Of a stretch of DNA of 64,000 bases, positions 57,106 to 64,000 are shown piece after piece. Source of the stretch: Methylophaga thalassica MP (GTDB lineage: Bacteria > Pseudomonadota > Gammaproteobacteria > Nitrosococcales > Methylophagaceae); the NCBI RefSeq assembly GCF_000214595.1, contig NZ_AFIG01000003.1, positions 558,001 to 622,000 of the forward strand, written 5' to 3'. Numbering within the stretch: position 1 is the first letter of the stretch; each line of letters begins with the position of its first letter. The notes below the pieces were generated by a model that was not told the DNA's origin, searched no databases, and saw nothing but the letters and a program-made list of their open reading frames with translations. The translations under genes and the position numbers were made by a program.

Positions 57106-58884
57106 TTACAGGCTGAATACGCTCAGAACACCACCCAGGTTAGTCCAGCTAGACAGTGATTTATATGCACCGACTGCGCCTAGACCATCTGTTTCGTTTT
57201 CTAAGCTTGGGATCGCCATACCGATACCAGCCCAACCACCGACACCTGACAGTACAGAAATATACTGTTTACCGTCATGTTTGTAGGTGTTGACGTTACC
57301 GATAACGCCTGATGGAGTTTTGAATCTCCACAGCTCACGACCTGTTTGCGCATCAACGGCTTTCAGGTAACCTTCTAATGTACCGTAGAACACGACGTCA
57401 GAAGCGGTTGCTAAGGCACCAGACCAGACTGAGAAACGTTCTGGGTTTGACCATACGATCTTACCTTCACGGGCATCCCAAGCGATGAAGTTACCTAAGT
57501 GTGTACCACCTGGTGCGGGGTACATGCTTAATGTTGCACCAACGTATGGTTGACCTGCTACATATTCCACTTCAAATGGTTCATAGTCCATACATACATG
57601 GTTGGTTGGCACGTAGAACAGACCTGTGCGTGGAGAATACGCTGAAGGTTGCTCATCTTTAGAACCCAATGCTGCAGGGCATACGCCAGATGTATTCACA
57701 TCTTCACCGTTACGTGCAGTAGAGTACTTCGCTACACGATCATGTAAACCGGTTTTCAGGTTCACACCGTTTGACCAGTTAACCGCTGGATCATATTTTT
57801 CAGCCACTAACAGTTCACCAGTGACGCGGTCCATGGTGTAACCAAAACCGTTACGGTCAAAGTGGACAGCAGTTTTATGCATTTTGCCTTTCACTTTTTG
57901 ATCAGCAAGTACAACTTCGTTGATACCGTCATAATCCCACTCATCATGTGGCGTCATTTGGTAAACCCATTTCGCCATACCGGTGTCTAAGTCACGACCC
58001 CATAGAGACATTGACCATTTGTTATCACCAGGACGTTGAACCGGGTTCCAGGTAGATGGATTACCTGAACCATAGTAGAACATGTTCAGATCTGGATCGT
58101 ATGAATACCAACCCCATGTTGTACCACCACCAATTTTCCATTGGTCACCTTGCCAAGTTTTCAAAGATGAATCTTTGCCAACCGGCTTCAGCATAGACGT
58201 TGTTTTGTTAGGATCAACTAACATTTCATCATCAGGACCCGTGCTGTAGGCTTTGTATTTAACGTTACCATCTAAGTCATAGGCTTGAACGTAACCACGT
58301 ACACCAAACTCACCACCTGAGATACCGACTAACACTTTATCTTTGAATACAAATGCAGCACCCGTGCTTGTTGCACCACGTTTAGCATCATCACGTTTAT
58401 CAGACCAAACCACTTTGCCGTCTTCAGCATTTAATGCAACAAGTGTTGTATCGGCTTGGTTCAGGAAGATTTTGCCGTCTGCATAGCTTAAACCACGGTT
58501 AACCGTGTCACAGCACATAACAGGCACTGTTTCATCGTAGTTTTGTTTTGGCTCATATTTCCATTTGATCGCACCGTCACTGTTTAAGTCCAACGCATAA
58601 ACGATGTTTGGGAAAGGAGTATGCACATACATAGTGTCACCGATAACCAAAGAGTTACCTTCGTGACCACGTAAAACACCGGTTGAGAAAGACCATGCCA
58701 TGTTTAAATCTTTGACATTGTCTTTGTTGATTTGAGTTAATTCAGAGTAACGTTGGTTGTTGTAGTTACCTGCTGGCATTACCCAGTTATTCGGATCTTT
58801 TTGCATTTGCAATAATTCATCAGCAGCAGCCAAGCTTGGCACAGCTAAAGTCATCATTGCGATTGATAAAGTTTTCAGCTTCAT
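57106..58884 (-). CDS. xoxF: lanthanide-dependent methanol dehydrogenase XoxF (copy 3)
   Basis: 592 residues, all catalytic residues as in copy 1 (CC in [17 protein letters not shown]). ATAGAGG ribosome site seven bases before the ATG. The N-terminal third matches copy 4 ([26 protein letters not shown]), while the C-terminal half matches copy 1 ([35 protein letters not shown]). The promoter region (58885-59074) contains CGGGATATATTCCC. It is directly downstream of HK-RR2. Confidence 0.95.
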   Translation of the reverse strand: MKLKTLSIAMMTLAVPSLAAADELLQMQKDPNNWVMPAGNYNNQRYSELTQINKDNVKDLNMAWSFSTGVLRGHEGNSLVIGDTMYVHTPFPNIVYALDLNSDGAIKWKYEPKQNYDETVPVMCCDTVNRGLSYADGKIFLNQADTTLVALNAEDGKVVWSDKRDDAKRGATSTGAAFVFKDKVLVGISGGEFGVRGYVQAYDLDGNVKYKAYSTGPDDEMLVDPNKTTSMLKPVGKDSSLKTWQGDQWKIGGGTTWGWYSYDPDLNMFYYGSGNPSTWNPVQRPGDNKWSMSLWGRDLDTGMAKWVYQMTPHDEWDYDGINEVVLADQKVKGKMHKTAVHFDRNGFGYTMDRVTGELLVAEKYDPAVNWSNGVNLKTGLHDRVAKYSTARNGEDVNTSGVCPAALGSKDEQPSAYSPRTGLFYVPTNHVCMDYEPFEVEYVAGQPYVGATLSMYPAPGGTHLGNFIAWDAREGKIVWSNPERFSVWSGALATASDVVFYGTLEGYLKAVDAQTGRELWRFKTPSGVIGNVNTYKHDGKQYISVLSGVGGWAGIGMAIPSLENETDGLGAVGAYKSLSSWTNLGGVLSVFSL

Positions 58885-58994
58885 TAGAGTGACCTCTATT
58901 AATTGTTATTTAACATGACGGCAACACTGGCCGGTCAGGGAGGACTCTATTCGGCTTTTACCTTCTTTTCATTAGGGAATAATCACCCATAGTT

Positions 58995-59008
58995 CGGGAT
59001 ATATTCCC
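58995..59008. promoter_or_regulatory. candidate operator upstream of xoxF3
   Basis: CGGGATATATTCCC, an inverted GGGA/TCCC element 111-124 bases before the xoxF3 start. A second GGGAAT stands at 58975-58980. Resembles elements at 63200-63218 and 37160-37174. Binding factor is inferred. Confidence 0.4.
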
Positions 59009-59074
59009 AAGCATGGCGGAAAGGCTTCCCACACAATATTAATAAGATTCCTGAAAATAATTGAAAATCTAGTA

Positions 59075-59713
59075 TTAACTGCTGACTACACCGTACTTTA
59101 TGGCTAAGCGAACCATTTCTGCCGATGAATTAAAACCCAATTTATGTTTTAACATGGTCTGGTAATTAGCAATAGTTTTCGCTTCCAGACTTAACTGGGA
59201 GGCAACCTGTGAAATGGTCAGTCCTTCAGCCAACAGCCTGAATATTTCAAACTCACGAGTACTCAATCTTTGGGTAGGGTCATCCGAGCCAGACACACTT
59301 TGCATAGCAATTTTCTGTGCCATTTCAGCACTTAAAAAGTTTTTGCCATTCATTACCTGATGAATAGCCGTCACCAGGTCTTGACTATCACCTGATTTGA
59401 TAACGTAACCTTTTGCTCCAGCACTCATTGCTTGCATCGCTAATGTCACATTTTCATGCATTGAAAAGACAATAATACGAGCATTTCGAAACTTACCACA
59501 GATCCTTCTTACTGCTTCCAAACCGCCAATACCCGGCATCGACATATCAGTGATCAGGATGTCGGGTAATAATTCTGTGTATGCCTGATAGGCTTTTTCC
59601 CCGCTTGGAATTTCTTTCACAACCTGAAACTCATCGTAACTGTTCAGCATACTCGCTAGACCTGATCGTACAATCTCATGATCATCAGCCAATAGAATCT
59701 TAATTTTTGCCAT
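59075..59713 (-). CDS. NarL/FixJ-type response regulator (pair with kinase at 59700)
   Basis: A 212-residue regulator starting at ATG 59713 with GGAGAG ahead, overlapping the kinase stop by 14 bases. Receiver residues Asp10-Asp11 and Asp57 (ILITDMSMPGIGG) and a LuxR-type helix-turn-helix (STREFEIFRLLAEG; KTIANYQTMLKHKL) are intact. It lies just upstream of xoxF3 and is the likely regulator of that gene. Related to Mox/Mxa-type regulators of methanol oxidation by position, not proven. Confidence 0.92.
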   Translation of the reverse strand: MAKIKILLADDHEIVRSGLASMLNSYDEFQVVKEIPSGEKAYQAYTELLPDILITDMSMPGIGGLEAVRRICGKFRNARIIVFSMHENVTLAMQAMSAGAKGYVIKSGDSQDLVTAIHQVMNGKNFLSAEMAQKIAMQSVSGSDDPTQRLSTREFEIFRLLAEGLTISQVASQLSLEAKTIANYQTMLKHKLGFNSSAEMVRLAIKYGVVSS

Positions 59714-61055
59714 CGATCTCTCCGATACCACACGGTAGCTTCACTTTAATTTTCATGCCTTGTCCTGGCTGACTTTCAATATGAATGTGACCTGATACTG
59801 TCTCTACCCGTTCTCGCATACCTAATAATCCATAGCCTTTTTTTATCAAGTTTAAATCGCATCCCTGACCGTTATCCATCACGTCGATAATAATGTCATT
59901 GTCTTTTCTGTAAAGCAGAATTTTAGCTTCAACATTGTTACCAGCGTGACGACTGATGTTAGTTAAACCTTCCTGAATGATACGGTAACAGCTTAATTGC
60001 ATATGCTCATCAAGTAACCTCAAATTACAATTTATGGTCAATTCAAGTTGATGCTGCGGATGGTTATAAATCCAGTCATTAACCAACTCATGTAAACAAT
60101 GTGCCAAACCAAATTCAGATAAATTAGGGGGGCGTAATTGTTTAAGATTCGATCTCAGAATATCTGACATTCTCTCGCTACGTTGCCTTAGATTAGCGAT
60201 GGTATTTTCTTTTGTATTGGGATCATCTGAGTGATAAAACTTGTCCAACTCAATACGCATTGTGGTTAAAAGTTGACCAAGCTCATCGTGTAGCTCTGCC
60301 GCAATACGCTTTCGTTCGATTTCTTGTAATTCAACGGCTTTTCTCTTTTGTATGTGAAAAACCTTTTTTAAACTCTCACTTGACTCAATAATACGAAAAA
60401 TAAGGCGTTTGATATTGGATAAGGATAGATAACGTAGACGTCCAGTTTTCTCTTCCTTCTGCCTTGGAAAGTTAAGTTGACCGTCAATACGCTCTAAAAT
60501 GAGTGAGAACAGAAACACGACCAGGCAGCTTGATAATATGAATGTAAATAAAATGGGAATTAATAACTCGGCAATACCTATCCCAACATATTTCAGCTCA
60601 TGATATATATCACTGCGAATAATGACTTCACCGACATGCCTGGAGTGAATCACTACCGGCTCAACAATATAAACAGATTTAAGATGAAAGATATCTAAAA
60701 TGACTTTCATCACTTTTGTCATCACCCCATCAGTATCAGATTGATATTGATGATTACTTTCAATCATAGAACCATCTTGAGAGATGAACTCAATATTCAA
60801 ACGATCTAAATTACGCCATTGTTGTAGTTCAAATATAGGAATCTGATTTTTATCTGTCTCGGCGATATTAAAATCGTCAATCTGCTCACGAATCATAGAT
60901 GAAACCAAGGTGGCTTCCTGAGTAGTTTCACGATGGTTAATCAAGTAGATTTGTACTAGGGCTAAGACTTCTAAGAAAATTAGAAAGCAAATTAATCCAG
61001 CGATAAATAACGCTACTTTCTGTGCAACTGAGCCGGTCAATATTTTATTCATCAA
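59700..61055 (-). CDS. NarX/DegS-type sensor histidine kinase
   Basis: A 451-residue kinase: helix about 14-38, periplasmic region 39-157, helix about 158-187, HisKA_3 with His256 (AAELHDELGQ) and HATPase domain (VMDNGQGCDLN, GYGLLGMRERV). The periplasmic part is short and lacks a recognised domain, though it faces the compartment where XoxF acts, so it could sense methanol, a lanthanide, or their effects. Starts after the xoxF4 terminator. Confidence 0.92.
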   Translation of the reverse strand: MMNKILTGSVAQKVALFIAGLICFLIFLEVLALVQIYLINHRETTQEATLVSSMIREQIDDFNIAETDKNQIPIFELQQWRNLDRLNIEFISQDGSMIESNHQYQSDTDGVMTKVMKVILDIFHLKSVYIVEPVVIHSRHVGEVIIRSDIYHELKYVGIGIAELLIPILFTFILSSCLVVFLFSLILERIDGQLNFPRQKEEKTGRLRYLSLSNIKRLIFRIIESSESLKKVFHIQKRKAVELQEIERKRIAAELHDELGQLLTTMRIELDKFYHSDDPNTKENTIANLRQRSERMSDILRSNLKQLRPPNLSEFGLAHCLHELVNDWIYNHPQHQLELTINCNLRLLDEHMQLSCYRIIQEGLTNISRHAGNNVEAKILLYRKDNDIIIDVMDNGQGCDLNLIKKGYGLLGMRERVETVSGHIHIESQPGQGMKIKVKLPCGIGEIDGKN

Positions 61056-61241
61056 TACCCTTATCGTGAGGCTTAAAAATACCTGTAGTCCCTAACGAAA
61101 TAAGTTTGGTATTTAGGTTTTCATACCCAAGCACACCTTGCTACATCAACATCCTTAGATATAAACAATGCAGTCGAAGCCGACTATTATAGCTTTTTTA
61201 ACCACAGACACACCTAGAATCCCATTTTGATTTAGAGATAT

Positions 61242-61305
61242 AAAAAAAGGCCCGACATCAAAAGATACCGGGCCTTTTATTCAGACTAAGATTACAGAGT
61301 AATCT
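61242..61305 (-). terminator. xoxF4 3' UTR: palindrome plus terminator
   Basis: Palindrome AGATTACAGAGTAATCT at 61289-61305 (one loop base changed from the other two copies, stem intact) and terminator GGCCCGACATC/GATACCGGGCC at 61249-61274 followed by Ts. Confidence 0.88.
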
Positions 61306-61319
61306 ATATCATCTGGGTC

Positions 61320-63098
61320 TTACAGGCTGAATACGCTCAGAACACCACCCAGGTTAGTCCAGCTAGACAATGCTTTATAAGCACCGACTGCGCCTAGACC
61401 ATCTGAGCTGTTTTCTAAGTCAGGAATCGCCATACCGATACCAGCCCAACCACCGACACCTGACAGCACAGAAACGTACTGTTTACCGTCATGTGTGTAA
61501 GTATTGACGTTACCGATTACACCTGATGCTGTTTTGAAGCGCCATAGTTCACGACCTGTTTGTGCATCAACGGCTTTCAGATAACCTTCCAATGTACCGT
61601 AGAACACGACATCAGTCGCTGTTGCTAAGGCACCAGACCAGACTGAGAAACGTTCTGGGTTTGACCATACGATCTTACCTTCACGGGCATCCCAAGCGAT
61701 GAAGTTACCCATGTGAGTACCACCTGGTGCAGGGAACATATTCAGCGTTGCACCCACATAAGGTTGACCCGCTACGTATTCCACTTCAAATGGTTCATAG
61801 TCCATGCATACATGGTTGGTTGGCACATAGTACAGACCTGTACGAGGCGAGAATGCCGCTGGCTGTTGGTCTTTAGAACCTAAAGCCGCAGGACAAATAC
61901 CCGTAGTATTAACGTCTTCGCCATTGGCTGCTGTTGAGTATTTTGCAGCACGCTCAGGCAGACCTGTTTTCATATTAATACCAGTTGCCCAGTTAACTGC
62001 TGGATCATATTTTTCAGCCACTAACAGTTCACCCGTGACGCGGTCCATGGTGTAACCAAAACCGTTACGGTCAAAGTGGACAGCGGTTTTACGCATTTTG
62101 CCTTTCACTTTTTGATCAGCAAGAATGACTTCGTTGATACCGTCATAATCCCACTCATCATGTGGCGTCATTTGGTAAACCCATTTCGCCATACCGGTGT
62201 CTAAGTCACGACCCCATAGAGACATTGACCATTTGTTATCACCAGGACGTTGAACCGGGTTCCAGGTAGATGGATTACCTGAACCATAGTAGAACATGTT
62301 CAGATCGGGGTCATAAGAAATCCAGCCCCAAGTGGTACCACCACCAATTTTCCATTGGTCACCTTGCCAGGTTTTCAAAGATGAATCTTTGCCAACTGGT
62401 TTCAGCATAGACATGGTTTTGCTTGGATCAACTAACATTTCTTTGTCAGGACCTGTGCTGTATGCCGTGTACTGTTCTTTACCATCCAGGCTATAGGCTT
62501 TGATATAACCACGTACACCAAACTCACCGCCTGAGATACCGACTAAGACTTTGTCTTTAACAACAAATGCAGCGCCTGTGCTGGTTTCACCTTTTTTAGG
62601 ATCACCACGTTTATCAGACCAAACCACTTTGCCGTCTTCAGCATTTAATGCAACAAGTGTTGTATCGGCTTGGTTCAAGAAAATTTTGCCATCGCCATAG
62701 CTTAAACCACGGTTAACCGTGTCACAGCACATAACAGGCACTGTTTCATCGTAGTTTTGTTTGGGTTCATATTTCCATTTCATCGCACCATCGTTGTTTA
62801 AGTCCAACGCATAAACGATGTTTGGGAAAGGAGTATGGACATACATAGTGTCACCGATAACCAAAGAGTTACCTTCGTGACCACGTAAAACACCGGTTGA
62901 GAAAGACCATGCCATGTTTAAATCTTTGACATTGTCTTTGTTGATTTGAGTTAATTCAGAGTAACGTTGGTTGTTGTAGTTACCTGCTGGCATTACCCAG
63001 TTATTCGGATTTTTTTGCATTTCAAGCAATTCATCGGCAGCAGCCAAGCCTGGCACTGCCAATGTCATCATTGCTAATGACAAAGTTTTCAGCTTCAT
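61320..63098 (-). CDS. xoxF: lanthanide-dependent methanol dehydrogenase XoxF (copy 4)
   Basis: 592 residues with the vicinal Cys pair and EWDYDG. Signal peptide almost as in copies 1 and 3. It shares the N-terminal third with copy 3, an internal stretch with copy 1 ([19 protein letters not shown]) and has private changes ([37 protein letters not shown]). Ribosome site TAGGG before ATG. Its promoter region (63099-63282) has a TTCCCG/CGGGAA inverted repeat. Downstream of RR3. Confidence 0.95.
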   Translation of the reverse strand: MKLKTLSLAMMTLAVPGLAAADELLEMQKNPNNWVMPAGNYNNQRYSELTQINKDNVKDLNMAWSFSTGVLRGHEGNSLVIGDTMYVHTPFPNIVYALDLNNDGAMKWKYEPKQNYDETVPVMCCDTVNRGLSYGDGKIFLNQADTTLVALNAEDGKVVWSDKRGDPKKGETSTGAAFVVKDKVLVGISGGEFGVRGYIKAYSLDGKEQYTAYSTGPDKEMLVDPSKTMSMLKPVGKDSSLKTWQGDQWKIGGGTTWGWISYDPDLNMFYYGSGNPSTWNPVQRPGDNKWSMSLWGRDLDTGMAKWVYQMTPHDEWDYDGINEVILADQKVKGKMRKTAVHFDRNGFGYTMDRVTGELLVAEKYDPAVNWATGINMKTGLPERAAKYSTAANGEDVNTTGICPAALGSKDQQPAAFSPRTGLYYVPTNHVCMDYEPFEVEYVAGQPYVGATLNMFPAPGGTHMGNFIAWDAREGKIVWSNPERFSVWSGALATATDVVFYGTLEGYLKAVDAQTGRELWRFKTASGVIGNVNTYTHDGKQYVSVLSGVGGWAGIGMAIPDLENSSDGLGAVGAYKALSSWTNLGGVLSVFSL

Positions 63099-63199
63099 TT
63101 TTAATCCCTAGTGTTTGATTACAGAACATGTCGAGAGGAATAACAACGACATGGTTCCCACACTTTATGCTCGTTATGCCCAAGAATCATTACCAAAGA

Positions 63200-63218
63200 T
63201 TCCCGATTTTAGCGGGAA
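63200..63218. promoter_or_regulatory. candidate operator upstream of xoxF4
   Basis: TTCCCGATTTTAGCGGGAA, 6-bp half-sites separated by seven bases, about 100-120 bases before the xoxF4 start. Size and symmetry suit a dimeric NarL-type regulator; inference. Confidence 0.45.
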
Positions 63219-63282
63219 CAAATCGACACAACTTAAGGAAGTAAAACCTAAACTGATGAAATAATTGTCATTTAATCAAAAA

Positions 63283-63927
63283 TCACTGCTCCGTAATTAC
63301 ACCATATTTCATGGCCAATCTGACCAATTCAACCGGAGAATGAATATCTAGCTTCTGTTTGAGACTTGTTTGGTAATTAGCTACTGTTTTTTGACCGATA
63401 TTTAATCGTCCCGCAATTTCTTCTACTAACTTTCCTTCCGCCAATAAACGGAAAACTTCAAATTCCCGTGAAGTTAATCTTTGCGTCGGGTTATCATCGC
63501 CAGTCAAACTTTGCAAAGCGACTTTTTGTGCCATATCTGCACTCAAAAAGCTTTTGCCTGACGCGACTTCTTTTACTGCCTTAACAAGATCCTCAGCATT
63601 ACCCGATTTTGCTACGTAACCCATGGCGCCAGCGGTCAGCGACTGAATTGCATAGGTCGCATTTTCATGCATAGAGAACATAATGACTCGTGCATCAGGC
63701 CAACGATGAAGAATCCTGCGTAATGCCTCAAGCCCCCCCATACCAGGCATCGACATATCCATCACTAAAACATCCGGACGATTCTCCGGATAAGTTTGAT
63801 AGGCCTGTTCTCCACTCTCCGCTTCAGCAATCACTTTTATGTCTGAATTTTGTTCGAGTAATCGACATAAACCTGATCTGACTACGGCATGGTCATCAGT
63901 CAGCATGACTTTAATTAACTGGCTCAC
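63283..63927 (-). CDS. NarL/FixJ-type response regulator (pair with kinase at right edge)
   Basis: A 214-residue regulator with Asp11-Asp12, Asp57 (VLVMDMSMPGMGG) and the LuxR-type helix-turn-helix (TSREFEVFRLLAEGK; KTVANYQTSLKQKL). Starts at GTG 63927, overlapping the kinase stop by four bases (GTGA). Very close to the regulator at 59075, consistent with module duplication. Upstream of xoxF4. Confidence 0.92.
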   Translation of the reverse strand: MSQLIKVMLTDDHAVVRSGLCRLLEQNSDIKVIAEAESGEQAYQTYPENRPDVLVMDMSMPGMGGLEALRRILHRWPDARVIMFSMHENATYAIQSLTAGAMGYVAKSGNAEDLVKAVKEVASGKSFLSADMAQKVALQSLTGDDNPTQRLTSREFEVFRLLAEGKLVEEIAGRLNIGQKTVANYQTSLKQKLDIHSPVELVRLAMKYGVITEQ

Positions 63928-64000
63928 GCATTATCTCCTTGTTTGGGAACCGTCACATCAATCGTGACGCCTTGATTTAAATTAGATGTAATATCAAAAG
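63924..64000 (-). CDS. sensor histidine kinase, C-terminal end only
   Basis: Twenty-four codons plus stop run in from the right edge on the minus strand, reading FDITSNLNQGVTIDVTVP before the stop. The pattern of a Gly followed by a V-x-V-x-V-P strand is how NarX-type HATPase domains end (compare GQGMKIKVKLP in the kinase at 59700). With the four-base overlap to the regulator gene, it is most likely its partner kinase. The rest is outside the window. Confidence 0.7.
   Translation of the reverse strand, partial: FDITSNLNQGVTIDVTVPKQGDNA

Noticed and set aside
52474-63098. Possibility that the four dehydrogenases include a calcium-type MxaF
   Set aside because: All four have Asp at the second position of the DYD motif (EWDYDG); MxaF has Ala there. 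No mxaI, mxaJ or mxaG is seen.
1-64000. CRISPR arrays, rRNA operons, insertion sequences
   Set aside because: No regularly spaced repeat array, no rRNA-like sequence and no transposase or terminal inverted repeats were found on reading both strands.

Overview
The window looks like a chromosome segment of a methylotrophic gammaproteobacterium, most likely Methylophaga or a close relative. The evidence is four paralogous XoxF-type (lanthanide-dependent) methanol dehydrogenases next to a complete pqqABCDE operon, on a backbone with gammaproteobacterial gene order (yicC/rph-rdgB, surE-pcm-yqaA-nlpD, prfB-lysS, parE-parC, cydPABX-ybgE). The genus is an inference from gene content; no rRNA or tRNA gene was recognised.

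Layout. 1-2.9 kb: end of an integrated element (5'-truncated hipA-like kinase, small membrane protein, P4-type tyrosine integrase and its probable arm sites). 2.9-7.4 kb: yicC facing rph-rdgB, a lipoprotein, hemW and a BamE-like secreted protein. 7.4-11.6 kb: aminotransferase-hom-thrC threonine genes plus a membrane protein. 11.7-13.7 kb: HDOD protein, NlpC/P60 lipoprotein, DUF3617 protein. 13.8-19.3 kb: surE-pcm-yqaA-nlpD-prfB-lysS, with the classical +1 programmed frameshift in prfB. 19.5-23.6 kb: parE-parC. 23.9-27.8 kb: cytochrome bd operon including the tiny cydP and cydX genes, then a haem protein. 27.8-31.3 kb: ovothiol genes ovoA-ovoB. 31.4-36.9 kb: DUF3450-exbB-exbB-exbD-tonB-TPR energy-transduction operon ending with a class II aldolase-like gene. 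37.2-39.2 kb: NarL-type two-component pair. 39.2-46.8 kb: hemL, sbcB, a B12-binding radical SAM protein, DUF1289, an isochorismatase-like hydrolase, and a PIMT-rhodanese-tolC cluster.

47.0-64.0 kb is the special part and lies entirely on the minus strand. In transcription order: (HK end)-RR-xoxF4, HK-RR-xoxF3, xoxF2-RR-xoxF1, pqqABCDE, and an ABC exporter pair. PQQ made by PqqA-E is the cofactor of the XoxF enzymes, which oxidise methanol in the periplasm. The interleaved NarL/FixJ regulators and NarX-type kinases plausibly control which copy is expressed. Three xoxF copies share almost identical coding sequence and the same 3' UTR (palindrome plus terminator) and look mosaic, which points to recent duplication and gene conversion; xoxF2 is divergent and lacks that UTR. 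No xoxG, xoxJ or mxa gene lies in the window.

Points most worth following: the repeated HK-RR-xoxF modules; CGGGA-type inverted motifs upstream of xoxF genes and also upstream of the DUF3450-TonB operon, which lies beside a paralogous two-component pair; and a plus-strand terminator with no plus-strand gene between pqqA and xoxF1, suggesting an unannotated small RNA.
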